Source: Methanoperedens sp049690315 (GTDB lineage: Archaea; Halobacteriota; Methanosarcinia; Methanosarcinales; Methanoperedenaceae). Taken from it: a stretch of 64,000 bases of DNA. The stretch is from assembly GCA_049690315.1 (NCBI GenBank), contig JBAVMS010000028.1:1-64000 (forward strand). The letters run 5' to 3'. Positions 25,503 through 32,306 of this stretch are shown in pieces. Position 1 is the stretch's first letter; each line of letters begins with the position of its first letter. The notes beneath the pieces were generated by a model, which was not told the origin of the DNA, ran no database searches, and saw nothing but the letters and a program-made list of their open reading frames with translations. Position numbers and translations under genes: made by a program.

Positions 25503-25720
25503 TGCCCGACCTTAGCTCAAAGCACAGGCGCGATCTGCAGGAGGTCCTGTTCATTCTGGAAGAGGGGCGCCGTAGAAACCGGAAACTAATTCCCACCTAC
25601 GCAAAGACGAATTTTCCTGTTGTAAAGAAGGTTCCTGAAAAGAGAACACTGCTGCAAAGAGAACACTGCTGCAAAGAGAACACTGCTGCAAAGGATAGCC
25701 GATCTCATCGGGCTGTCTAG
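25502..25720 (+). CDS. Small protein frameshifted by a 17-bp tandem repeat
   Basis: 72 residues from a TAATG-coupled start. The N-terminal 45 residues are basic and helical. Three copies of a 17-bp unit (25639-25689) then shift the frame, giving an unnatural Cys/His tail and an early TAG. With a single copy the frame would instead end RIADLIGLSRKEVNT at a TAA at 25737, which looks like a true helix-turn-helix tail. I therefore regard this copy as frameshifted. Confidence 0.55.
   Translation: MPDLSSKHRRDLQEVLFILEEGRRRNRKLIPTYAKTNFPVVKKVPEKRTLLQREHCCKENTAAKDSRSHRAV
25639..25693 (+). repeat. 17-bp tandem repeat, three copies
   Basis: AAAGAGAACACTGCTGC repeats three times perfectly, followed by a partial AAAG. 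The unit is not a multiple of three, so every change in copy number alters the reading frame of the gene around it. Confidence 0.95.
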
Positions 25721-25728
25721 AAAAGAGG

Positions 25729-25793
25729 TTAACACATAAATTTCATATTAATATTAACAAGAATACCTTACCAATTTGCTTATTTTATCAATC
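25729..25793. repeat. Dispersed ~50-bp repeat, copy 1 of 3
   Basis: GTTAACACATAAATTTCATA, then TTAATATTAACAAGAATACC and TTACCAATTTGCTTATTTT. Copies lie at 53592 and 56390. Each contains a TTAATATTAACA core related to the perfect palindromes at 8171, 44044 and 62966. Confidence 0.8.
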
Positions 25794-25844
25794 TATCAAT
25801 CATCACTCTCTTCCTTCATGGGACGGCGCCGCTGACGCGGATTG

Positions 25845-25873
25845 GTTGTTCCTGAAACTAAAATAGCCATACA
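25845..25873 (+). promoter_or_regulatory. CCATACA promoter block before the second DUF488 gene
   Basis: TTGTTCCTGAAACTAAAAT then AGCCATACA, 18 bp before the ATG. Confidence 0.55.
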
Positions 25874-25891
25874 AACCTATGGTGATTTTGC

Positions 25892-26353
25892 ATGGTAGTA
25901 TTCAAGACGATTGGATATGGCGGACTCGCCAGCGCAAATCATTTAATCGCGAGGTTAAATGAAATTAATGCTGAACTCGTGGTTGATGTCCGGTTGAAAC
26001 CATACTGCGGCTGGAATAAGGATTTTTGTGGTCAGGCTCTTAAGAATAAGTTATCCGGCGCGAATATCGATTATTTCTGGACTGAGGATCTTGGGAATAT
26101 TACCCGGGATGTCAGGGATATTAAGCTATTAAATGAAAAGCGCGGTCTTGAAAAAGTACTGGCACTTGTGAAGACTTATAGCTACGGTATTGTAGTATTG
26201 CTATGCTCTGAGGCTGATGAGAAGCGGTGCCACAGGCTTTATATAAAGAATAAGTTGGATGAAGCTGTAAGGCCGGCTATGTATCCGTCTATATTTCAAT
26301 CTGTTAATGTGCCTGCGCAGCGCCAGACCAGTCTTGCGGCAGTTTTCGGATGA
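25892..26353 (+). CDS. DUF488-family protein
   Basis: 153 residues with the full DUF488 pattern: KTIGYGGLASA at the N-terminus, VDVRLKPYCGWNKDF, and VVLLCSEADEKRCHR near residue 112. The conserved Cys-Arg-Cys-His-Arg region suggests a metal or redox site, but no reaction is known. It has its own promoter and is the last protein gene before the non-coding units. Confidence 0.85.
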   Translation: MVVFKTIGYGGLASANHLIARLNEINAELVVDVRLKPYCGWNKDFCGQALKNKLSGANIDYFWTEDLGNITRDVRDIKLLNEKRGLEKVLALVKTYSYGIVVLLCSEADEKRCHRLYIKNKLDEAVRPAMYPSIFQSVNVPAQRQTSLAAVFG

Positions 26354-26371
26354 ATGTTCTTTTTTTTATTC

Positions 26372-26395
26372 AGGGTTTTAAAAACAAGCCATACA
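26372..26395 (+). promoter_or_regulatory. CCATACA promoter of non-coding unit 1
   Basis: CAGGGTTTTAAAAACAAGCC then ATACA. It begins 18 bp after the DUF488 stop. Confidence 0.5.
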
Positions 26396-26641
26396 ATATA
26401 ATGTAAACGTAACCTGAACGTCTTTCACGGCAATCCCGAGAAGACATTTTAGGTTCCGAAAAAAAGATAGCTAGTGCACCTGACGGGAAAGCGCGCCCGA
26501 CAGGCAAGGGAACCACTGTGCAGGGGAATGCTGCACAAACCATGGATATATGTAATCGGGGCGGTTCTATAACCTCTCCGGTTATATGCTATGATTAGGG
26601 CCGTCTATGACGGCTCTGATTGCAGCGCGATATTTTTTTTT
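26396..26641 (+). ncRNA. Putative non-coding RNA unit 1
   Basis: There is no supported ORF. Several hairpins can be drawn: TGTGCAG/CTGCACA at 26517-26537, ATAACC/GGTTAT at 26569-26585 and GGGCCGTC/GACGGCTC at about 26598-26615. A run of ten T residues at 26632-26641 looks like a terminator. It is the first of three successive units with the same promoter. Class unknown; I see no tRNA, RNase P or clear box C/D features. Confidence 0.5.
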
Positions 26642-26644
26642 ATT

Positions 26645-26669
26645 TTCTCTTTAAAAAACAAGCCATACA
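26645..26669 (+). promoter_or_regulatory. CCATACA promoter of non-coding unit 2
   Basis: TTCTCTTTAAAAAACAAGCC then ATACAG, beginning directly after the T-run of unit 1 and nearly identical to the unit 1 promoter. Confidence 0.5.
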
Positions 26670-26866
26670 GCTCTTGCATATATGACGGCAGCCTTTACCA
26701 CAAGGCGGCCAGTCCCGGACCAGGTGCCGTAGTGGTACGGCGCTTCCGGCGGTAGTTCTATCCCAACCCGGGATGAACATACCCCTATGCAATGTGGAGC
26801 ACGCGGCTAATGGACTCGTCTATAGACGTTTCTTGTGCCGCCAAACCCACAATAATCCTTTTTTAT
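26670..26866 (+). ncRNA. Putative non-coding RNA unit 2
   Basis: Contains an eight-pair hairpin with a four-base loop (GTGCCGTA/TACGGCGC, 26724-26743) and a nine-pair hairpin with one bulge (GTTC-ATCCC/GGGATGAAC, 26755-26778). It ends in the T-rich TTTTTTATTTTATTTTC. An ORF from 26773 exists but has no ribosome site and runs through the terminator. Confidence 0.5.
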
Positions 26867-26898
26867 TTTATTTTCTCTCTCAGAAAACAATCCATACA
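26866..26898 (+). promoter_or_regulatory. CCATACA promoter of non-coding unit 3
   Basis: TTTCTCTCTCAGAAAACAA then TCCATACA, followed by GCTTTTGCAT; unit 2 starts with the similar GCTCTTGCAT. Confidence 0.5.
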
Positions 26899-27147
26899 GC
26901 TTTTGCATCTGGGACTACCCCTCGATGTACTGTACAAAGACAGGACAGGGATTCGAGACGACAGGTATGGATATACCATGCCGCTGAAACATAGCTAAGT
27001 CTCGGGTGAGCCATGAGCACCATAAGAACCTCTTCGGACACACCCAACATCATTCCTGTACAGCTAAACCAGACCAGACAGCCGAAATGCACGGAGAACC
27101 TCCCGAGATTGTTGTTTTCCAATCCCGCCGTGCATTACTCCTTTTTA
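26899..27147 (+). ncRNA. Putative non-coding RNA unit 3
   Basis: Contains a terminal stem TGCACGG/CCGTGCA (27088-27094 with 27128-27134), followed by TTACTCCTTTTTAT, and smaller inverted repeats (CTCGA/TCGAG, GTACTGTAC). No ORF with a ribosome site is present. Units 1 and 3 share a GGATATA motif but are otherwise different in sequence. Confidence 0.5.
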
Positions 27148-27149
27148 TC

Positions 27150-27182
27150 GATATATTTTATGTTTTAAAAATATTCCATACA
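27150..27182 (+). promoter_or_regulatory. CCATACA promoter block, fourth in the series
   Basis: ATATATTTTATGTTTTAAAA then ATATTCCATACA. Downstream, 27217-27273 opens 19 codons (MSVEINDILGKLEAINRKG), and the same frame remains readable after its TAA. Whether a short protein is made is unclear. From 27355 to 27487 I see nothing else. Confidence 0.45.
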
Positions 27183-27487
27183 ATTCAGCGTAAAATAAAC
27201 AAAATTGAACTTTCCAATGAGTGTCGAAATTAACGACATTTTAGGAAAGTTGGAGGCAATAAATCGAAAAGGCTAAACAAAGCAAGAAAATAGAAAAGAA
27301 GGAATATTAGGGGTGTTCGGCAAGAAAGAACGCATCCCAATAAATAATTAAAGTAAAATAACTGACAAGAATACTACAATACATATATATACCGATTTTG
27401 GCCCGCGTCAAGCACCATACGAAAATTGAATTTAATAATTCAAAACCGCAATGCTCTAACCTGTTGATTTTATTTTTTAAAAAAAGT

Positions 27488-27545
27488 AAAAATGCTCGGC
27501 GTGTTAAAGTTGCCGCGCGTTGCCCATAACACTCCGATAATTTTT
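27488..27545. repeat. Direct repeat 1 of the segregation locus
   Basis: AATGCTCGGCGTGTTAAAG, TTGCCGCGCGTTGCC, then ACACTCCGATAA. It shares the pattern CTCGGC-TTAA-GCCG-GCG-TTGCC with copies at 27721 and 29249, all in the same orientation and each preceded by an A/T tract. Confidence 0.75.
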
Positions 27546-27720
27546 ATTTTATCAGTTTATTTTAATCATTATGGAAATAAGACATTATAGTAGAGATAAA
27601 TGAATTTCCAATGCCGTTAAAACTCCTTTGCGGAAAATCATGGTGTGATTGTTTTTAAAAGAAGTAAAAATAAAAAAATATTTCTTGCTAAAACGGTTTT
27701 TTAATATTAAATTATAAAAT

Positions 27721-27774
27721 AAAAACGCTCGGCAGATTAAATATGCCGTGCGTTGCCTAGACTGCTCCGAACTT
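27721..27774. repeat. Direct repeat 2 of the segregation locus
   Basis: AAAAACGCTCGGCAGATTAA, ATATGCCGTGCGTTGCC, then ACTGCTCCGAAC. GGCA/TGCC arms could form a short hairpin. It ends 21 bp before the 3' end of the actin-like gene. Confidence 0.75.
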
Positions 27775-27794
27775 ATAGGTTCTAACAGGTTATT

Positions 27795-28775
27795 TCATTC
27801 TTCTGCGATCAACAAAGCACCTTTTGCGGCGGTTAGATGATTGTCCTTTTCCTGGGAGCAGCGTATCTCGAATCTATGGTTCATTTTTTCATATATAAAA
27901 TCTCCAATAAGTTCTGGCATACCTGGAACGTTGCTCATCCCACCTGAGATGAACAGAGGAGATTTCAGGGCCATATTTCTTATTGTTGTGTTCACTGCCC
28001 CGATAACCTCTCCACAGAATATTGTTGCCACATTCGCTGCATATTCTTTCAATGGAAGTATTATTTCATCTGATACCTGAGCTTCTTTTTTTCCATGACG
28101 TGTCATTCCCTCTACTGTATATGTTTTTGGGTCTGTAAGTGATGTATCTTCTTTCATTTCACGAATTCTTTTTATAGATACGATAGCGTCCCCAACCAGA
28201 TTGCCAACCCTTTTTGCTATCTCTCTATCCACTCTGTTTCCACACACTTCCGGATGAGCTGAAAGGTGAATTTCGTCCCCATCATTAAAGCAACCAATTT
28301 CCGTGGTTGAGCTTCCAAGGTTCAGGGAACAAATTGCTGATTTATTGATGAAATCCAGACTGGAAAGATGAACAGCCGAACATAAACCTTCCGAGAACAT
28401 TGTAAGACTTTGTGGTTGGCAAACCTGCTTGATCGCCTTTGCAAGCCGGTCGTTCCCTTCTTTCATTTGCACAGCAGGCGATGCCAGAACAATGCTTGCC
28501 CCGGAATGAATCTGCATTGTACTTAGAATGTCTATCAGCTGCTTCACCCCTTCTTCGGTCTCCACAACGCCGAGCGCTAATGGGAATATTGCATCGTCAT
28601 ACTCGGCCGCGTCTTCACCCACTTTAAAGGAAGCACTGCCTTTTTTAACAAAACCGTTTGAGTATCGCACACATGTTTTAATAGACGTGATATCTATTTT
28701 TCCATCTTCATCTCTACAGGCAATAGCCGTAATTTGAGATCCTATTTTCATACCGATTGGTTTTATTTCTGTCAT
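27795..28775 (-). CDS. Actin-like ATPase (ParM/MreB/archaeal actin type)
   Basis: 326 residues with an actin fold. An N-terminal phosphate loop region (MKIGSQITAIACRDEDG) is followed by SLNLGSSTTEIGCF near residue 172 (phosphate 2) and SPLFISGGMSNVPGMPELI near 273 (adenosine motif). The usual DxG of phosphate 2 is NLG here. Such proteins polymerise to move plasmids apart. It is preceded at 32 bp by a zinc-ribbon gene and flanked by three direct repeats, the layout of a plasmid partition locus with motor, adaptor and centromere. The partition role is inferred from this context. Confidence 0.75.
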   Translation of the reverse strand: MTEIKPIGMKIGSQITAIACRDEDGKIDITSIKTCVRYSNGFVKKGSASFKVGEDAAEYDDAIFPLALGVVETEEGVKQLIDILSTMQIHSGASIVLASPAVQMKEGNDRLAKAIKQVCQPQSLTMFSEGLCSAVHLSSLDFINKSAICSLNLGSSTTEIGCFNDGDEIHLSAHPEVCGNRVDREIAKRVGNLVGDAIVSIKRIREMKEDTSLTDPKTYTVEGMTRHGKKEAQVSDEIILPLKEYAANVATIFCGEVIGAVNTTIRNMALKSPLFISGGMSNVPGMPELIGDFIYEKMNHRFEIRCSQEKDNHLTAAKGALLIAEE

Positions 28776-28807
28776 GGTTTTATTTTAACCTCTCTTTTAT
28801 ATATTAT

Positions 28808-29050
28808 TTATAATTTGTGTCCTTTATCTATCAGTCTTCTGGATATTGGTGTTTCTGCAATGGGTTTCCTGGGTTTTGGTGTTTCTCTGATAAGTACTTG
28901 CTCAGGCATAGTTTTTACAAATTTAACATCCGTGCCAATATATCCGCAATCATTGCATCTACTTGTGTGGACTTTTCCTCCTTTACGGGGGACATTTCCA
29001 TTATTTACAACTGCATCACTCCTGCACTTCGGACAAAGTAACCCGTTCAT
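28808..29050 (-). CDS. Zinc-ribbon protein upstream of the actin-like gene
   Basis: 80 residues: CPKCRSDAVV and CNDCGYIG form one zinc ribbon, followed by a basic tail (RETPKPRKPIAETPISRRL). GAGG precedes the ATG. It is in an operon with the actin-like ATPase and is the natural candidate for a DNA-binding adaptor (ParR role), although ParR proteins are usually ribbon-helix-helix and lie downstream. Confidence 0.65.
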   Translation of the reverse strand: MNGLLCPKCRSDAVVNNGNVPRKGGKVHTSRCNDCGYIGTDVKFVKTMPEQVLIRETPKPRKPIAETPISRRLIDKGHKL

Positions 29051-29248
29051 TATGTTTCCTCGTCAACTAGCCCTTGAGTTATCAAGCCTCTATATGGTGA
29101 AGTAGTTGACCTGTTCGTTTAATAGATTTTCATTCCGTATATATTTTTCCTTCTTTCTTTCCTTCCTTCTTGTTTTTCCGTATCTTTCCCTTTTTCAATA
29201 AAAATATAGTTCATACTAAAGCAGTTTTTAATATTAACTCATAAAATA

Positions 29249-29302
29249 AAAATGTTCGGCAGGTTAAATATGCCGCGTGCTGCCTACAGCACTCAGATTA
29301 TA
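29249..29302. repeat. Direct repeat 3 of the segregation locus
   Basis: AAATGTTCGGCAGGTTAA, ATATGCCGCGTGCTGCC, then AGCACTCAGA. The preceding TTTTTAATATTAA-ATAAAATAAA tract is also shared with repeat 2. It lies in the divergent promoter region between the zinc-ribbon gene and the coiled-coil operon. Confidence 0.75.
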
Positions 29303-29345
29303 TCTGTAGTAACATTAAATATAATGAAATCATATTAGGAATTGA

Positions 29346-29609
29346 ATGAAAGAATTAAAACAGCTTATCGAAGATCATCACGCTCTCGATAAAAAGATAG
29401 AAGAGTTGACTAATAAAATTCATATTAAACTCCCTGACTCCACTGAAATAGAAAAGAAAAAACAAGATATTTCAATCGATATGGGTAAATTAGTCCAATT
29501 ACAAGAAAAAAATGTCTCGTTATTTAATGATGTTTCTAATAAAAGCAAGAATGACCCTGGTGCACTAGCCGAACTGAAAAGTCTGATCTCAAGGAGTAAG
29601 AATGTTTGA
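29346..29609 (+). CDS. Small coiled-coil protein
   Basis: 87 residues, almost entirely heptad-like (LKQLIEDHHALDKKIEELTN, GKLVQLQEKNVSLF). First gene of a four-gene plus-strand operon starting beside the segregation repeats; it overlaps the next gene by eight bases. Function unknown. Confidence 0.65.
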   Translation: MKELKQLIEDHHALDKKIEELTNKIHIKLPDSTEIEKKKQDISIDMGKLVQLQEKNVSLFNDVSNKSKNDPGALAELKSLISRSKNV

Positions 29610-30672
29610 AATTTTCAGAAAAACAAAGGTTGATGAAAAAATGAATATATCCGAGGCTATCACCGTGGACTCAAATAATACTCCAGTTGATGAATTAGAA
29701 AATGTACCTGTAATTGCAAAGGTCCCTCAAGCTCCTCTAGCCGAACTCATTCCTTATAATGAAGCGACGAAGATTGAAATAGATGAAAGAATTGAGTGCT
29801 TTCTAAAATTAAACCCAGGAAAATCTTATAATTTCCAGCCAATCAAATTAGTTCGAGGAAAAAAAGGCCGCTGGAAATGCGCTGATAAGATTGGTATTCC
29901 TCTGGATTCAGAGGTAACCGAAGAGGAGTTCTGGTTAGCTTACATCAAAGGATACGTAAAGAATGTTATTAAAGATGAAAAAGATAGACGAACCCTTCTC
30001 CATAACTCACAGGCTATCGATAACACAAATACAGTAATAGACCAGAAAATCAACCAACTCAACGAGGTTTCGGGTTTTATATCAGGCATGAATGAAAAAA
30101 TAAACGGTATGGATACCCGGCAGCAAGAGTTCTTTAAAAGCATTTCATCTCAACTGGACGAGAACCCGGTTTTAAAAATGGTCGAGAACACCTTCTTTTT
30201 TGAAGGAAAAGAGTATCCTGCAACCCCCAAAATGAAAAATGTCTTGTTAGAATTATCGAAATGCTCCGAATGGACAACGGCAAAAAAGCTGTCTGAGAAG
30301 ACTCCTGAAAGCGAAGGATATATCAGCAAGGCATTGATACGACTCAAGGATAAAGGATACCCAATAATCACTTATACTGCGATGGGGAAACGATTCTGGG
30401 CACTTGAAAAAGGGCACAAAGAAAAGGGGAAAAAAGGAAAAATCACAATTGAAAATCCGGATAACAAGTCAGATTTACTACTGCATGCCCTGCGTCAATA
30501 TAAAGAGATCAACGGGTGCTCACCAACTGCAACAGAGATTTCAAACCAATTGAAATGGGATATATTCGTTGTCAAAAGTGAACTGGAGAACCTACTGTTA
30601 AATGGAAAAATAAAGAAGGAAAAAATGGTTATAAACTGGAAGAAACTAAAAGTCTGGACGGTTGTGGAATAA
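29602..30672 (+). CDS. Winged-helix and coiled-coil protein, possible element regulator
   Basis: 356 residues. The first 130 form an unrecognised domain (KGRWKCADKIGIPLD). A coiled stretch at about 140-190 (INQLNEVSGFISGMNEKING) is followed by a winged helix at about 205-275 (WTTAKKLSEKTPESEGYISK, then KGYPIITYTAMGKRFW). A second HTH-like part lies near 295-345 (SPTATEISNQLKWDIFVVKS). It may be a DNA-binding organiser of replication or partition. Confidence 0.6.
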   Translation: MFEIFRKTKVDEKMNISEAITVDSNNTPVDELENVPVIAKVPQAPLAELIPYNEATKIEIDERIECFLKLNPGKSYNFQPIKLVRGKKGRWKCADKIGIPLDSEVTEEEFWLAYIKGYVKNVIKDEKDRRTLLHNSQAIDNTNTVIDQKINQLNEVSGFISGMNEKINGMDTRQQEFFKSISSQLDENPVLKMVENTFFFEGKEYPATPKMKNVLLELSKCSEWTTAKKLSEKTPESEGYISKALIRLKDKGYPIITYTAMGKRFWALEKGHKEKGKKGKITIENPDNKSDLLLHALRQYKEINGCSPTATEISNQLKWDIFVVKSELENLLLNGKIKKEKMVINWKKLKVWTVVE

Positions 30673-31031
30673 TGAAAATTTATTACGAGCCTCAGTCAGA
30701 TGAAATAATTGATGATAAGTTTATTGAAGATGCATCATCCGTAATAGCGGCAATAATTGAAGCTGAGACTGCAGTAAGTGATGGAATCCCATGCAGCGAT
30801 AAGGCGCTCAATATTCTTTCCAAGCAGATTGAACGAAAACAAACAAAGATAAAAAAGCTTGAAACAATAATCGAAAAAAAAGAAATGCTCAATGATCTGC
30901 ATAGGAACACGCTTGCGTCTCTGGAAGAACTGCATTCTAAAATCAAAAAGCGCATCGCTGAAGCTGAGGATATAAATGCCAGCTTGGGTAGATTGGCCGC
31001 TGTTAAAGGAATCTCTTCCGGGAAGAAATAA
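30672..31031 (+). CDS. Coiled-coil protein, 119 residues
   Basis: Coupled to the previous gene by a TAATG overlap. The middle is a long heptad region (KQIERKQTKIKKLETIIEKK). Probably interacts with the other coiled-coil products of this operon. Confidence 0.6.
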   Translation: MKIYYEPQSDEIIDDKFIEDASSVIAAIIEAETAVSDGIPCSDKALNILSKQIERKQTKIKKLETIIEKKEMLNDLHRNTLASLEELHSKIKKRIAEAEDINASLGRLAAVKGISSGKK

Positions 31032-31058
31032 TTTGCCAAAGCAGGGATAGAGTGTAAC

Positions 31059-31517
31059 ATGCCGGCGCCAAAGAAAGCACATGACGAAATGATATCCCGC
31101 AGTAAGTCCAGGATAGAATCGATTTTTAAAGTGGTTGAAGCAAGAAAAGAGGTTGCATTAACTTCAAAATTATCTCATAATCTTAGTATGGGTGAAGAAA
31201 GAGTAGACCTGTTGCTACGTATTTCGTACAATGAGAAAATATACGATTTGCCTATTGAGATTGAAACCCAGGAAGGTAATATGTTCCAGATAGAAAAGAA
31301 CATTGGTAAATGTGTTGAGGCTTTTGGCGGCATGCTGGTTGTACCAAAATCGTCGATGATTCCATCTATCAAGCAATTACTGAAAGAAATACCTATAAAA
31401 TACAGTAAGCGCACAATGGTACTTAGCTATGCTTTAATGCAAACCAAAAATAATACCAGTGACAGGATAATCAAAGAAGCTATTGAACAATTGCTACCTG
31501 CATTATCCTCTACATGA
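31059..31517 (+). CDS. Hypothetical protein, possibly nuclease-like fold
   Basis: 152 residues. GEERVDLLLRISYNEKIYDL followed by PIEIETQEG has the D...(E)x(E/Q) layout of degenerate PD-(D/E)XK domains, and GGMLVVP resembles the following strand. No lysine is present at the catalytic place, so enzyme activity is doubtful. Last gene of the operon. Confidence 0.5.
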   Translation: MPAPKKAHDEMISRSKSRIESIFKVVEARKEVALTSKLSHNLSMGEERVDLLLRISYNEKIYDLPIEIETQEGNMFQIEKNIGKCVEAFGGMLVVPKSSMIPSIKQLLKEIPIKYSKRTMVLSYALMQTKNNTSDRIIKEAIEQLLPALSST

Positions 31518-31560
31518 ACTTTCTTTTAAAAAGGATTAAATGAATAGAATATAAATAAAT

Positions 31561-31581
31561 GAGAGGGGGGTCGCCCTCTCG
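31561..31581. terminator. Hairpin between converging operons
   Basis: GAGAGGG and CCCTCTC arms with a short loop lie between the plus-strand operon and the minus-strand small genes, suited to stop transcription from either side. Confidence 0.65.
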
Positions 31582-31694
31582 CAACATATTTTTGACATAT
31601 TACGATTTGTTTAGTACAGTGGTTTTTTTTCTTTCTTTGTACAGCTCTTAATTCAGCAAGCCGGTTATCAAGGTCGAATTGTTCCTTGGGTTTT

Positions 31695-31919
31695 TTACAT
31701 CTCCGGTATATCGAACATATACTCCTGACATTCGTGACACCAGCCACTTATTAGATATTCTTTCTGTTCTATTTCAGTGGCAAACCCCTCAACATCCTTA
31801 CCGCAGCGGGTGCATTTTTTAGCACGGATAATCTCCGCACGATTTGGACACACGATTTCATCCATCGGTCTGGGTTTCACGTTGCTGACATCCGGTACTG
31901 GGAACGGATATTTTTCCAT
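31695..31919 (-). CDS. Zinc-binding hypothetical protein
   Basis: 74 residues with CTRCGKDV and CHECQEYM pairs and a CPNRAE before them. GAGGTGAT precedes the ATG. Last gene of the minus-strand group that starts near 33.85 kb. Confidence 0.65.
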   Translation of the reverse strand: MEKYPFPVPDVSNVKPRPMDEIVCPNRAEIIRAKKCTRCGKDVEGFATEIEQKEYLISGWCHECQEYMFDIPEM

Positions 31920-31934
31920 CTTAAATCACCTCGT

Positions 31935-32177
31935 TTAGAAGCCGTTGAAAATATCAGGGTCGCATCTAAACTGTTCATAAGACATGCAACACCCATCCAG
32001 ATCTGCTTGTTTACCTACGTTGCAGTTCAAGCATGGATTTGATGGCCAGGCACGCATGGTTCGCTTGCCGCCGTTATACATACGGAGCTCAACCTTTACC
32101 TTTTTGAGGTTAAGCCCCTGAGCCTTAATCTGCTCAGGCGACATATCATCCAAGATGGTTTTTAACTTAGTGGACAT
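31935..32177 (-). CDS. Hypothetical protein, 80 residues
   Basis: The start is the ATG at 32177 with GGAGGAAGC directly upstream; a longer frame from 32204 has no such site. NPCLNCNVGKQADLDGCC is a metal-site-like tail. Confidence 0.6.
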   Translation of the reverse strand: MSTKLKTILDDMSPEQIKAQGLNLKKVKVELRMYNGGKRTMRAWPSNPCLNCNVGKQADLDGCCMSYEQFRCDPDIFNGF

Positions 32178-32185
32178 GCTTCCTC

Positions 32186-32305
32186 CTACGACTTGTTCAT
32201 ACAAGTGGGGCCGTAGTCCTCCATTTGGAGAGACAGCCAGGTTTGAACATCGCCATTTGTTGCGATCTCGCCCAGGTCAAAAAGAAGGGTTGAGATGTTG
32301 TCCAT
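32186..32305 (-). CDS. Hypothetical 39-residue protein
   Basis: Starts one base after the stop of the 461-residue gene and is preceded by AAAGGAGTG. Sequence MDNISTLLFDLGEIATNG. Coupled translation is likely. Confidence 0.5.
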   Translation of the reverse strand: MDNISTLLFDLGEIATNGDVQTWLSLQMEDYGPTCMNKS

Positions 32306-32306
32306 C

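Noticed and set aside
26773..26998. Two ORFs of about 70 codons inside non-coding units 2 and 3
   Set aside because: They cross the T-rich end of one unit and the promoter of the next, lack ribosome sites, and overlap each other in different frames.
31526..31747. 73-codon minus-strand frame overlapping the end of the zinc-binding gene
   Set aside because: It overlaps the supported gene at 31695-31919 in another frame and runs through the GAGAGGG/CCCTCTC terminator. No ribosome site was found.
21419..31752. Shared 15-base string GTGACACCAGCCACT near 21420 and 31738
   Set aside because: The second copy is inside coding sequence. A match of this length is expected about once by chance in a window this size, and flanks do not match.
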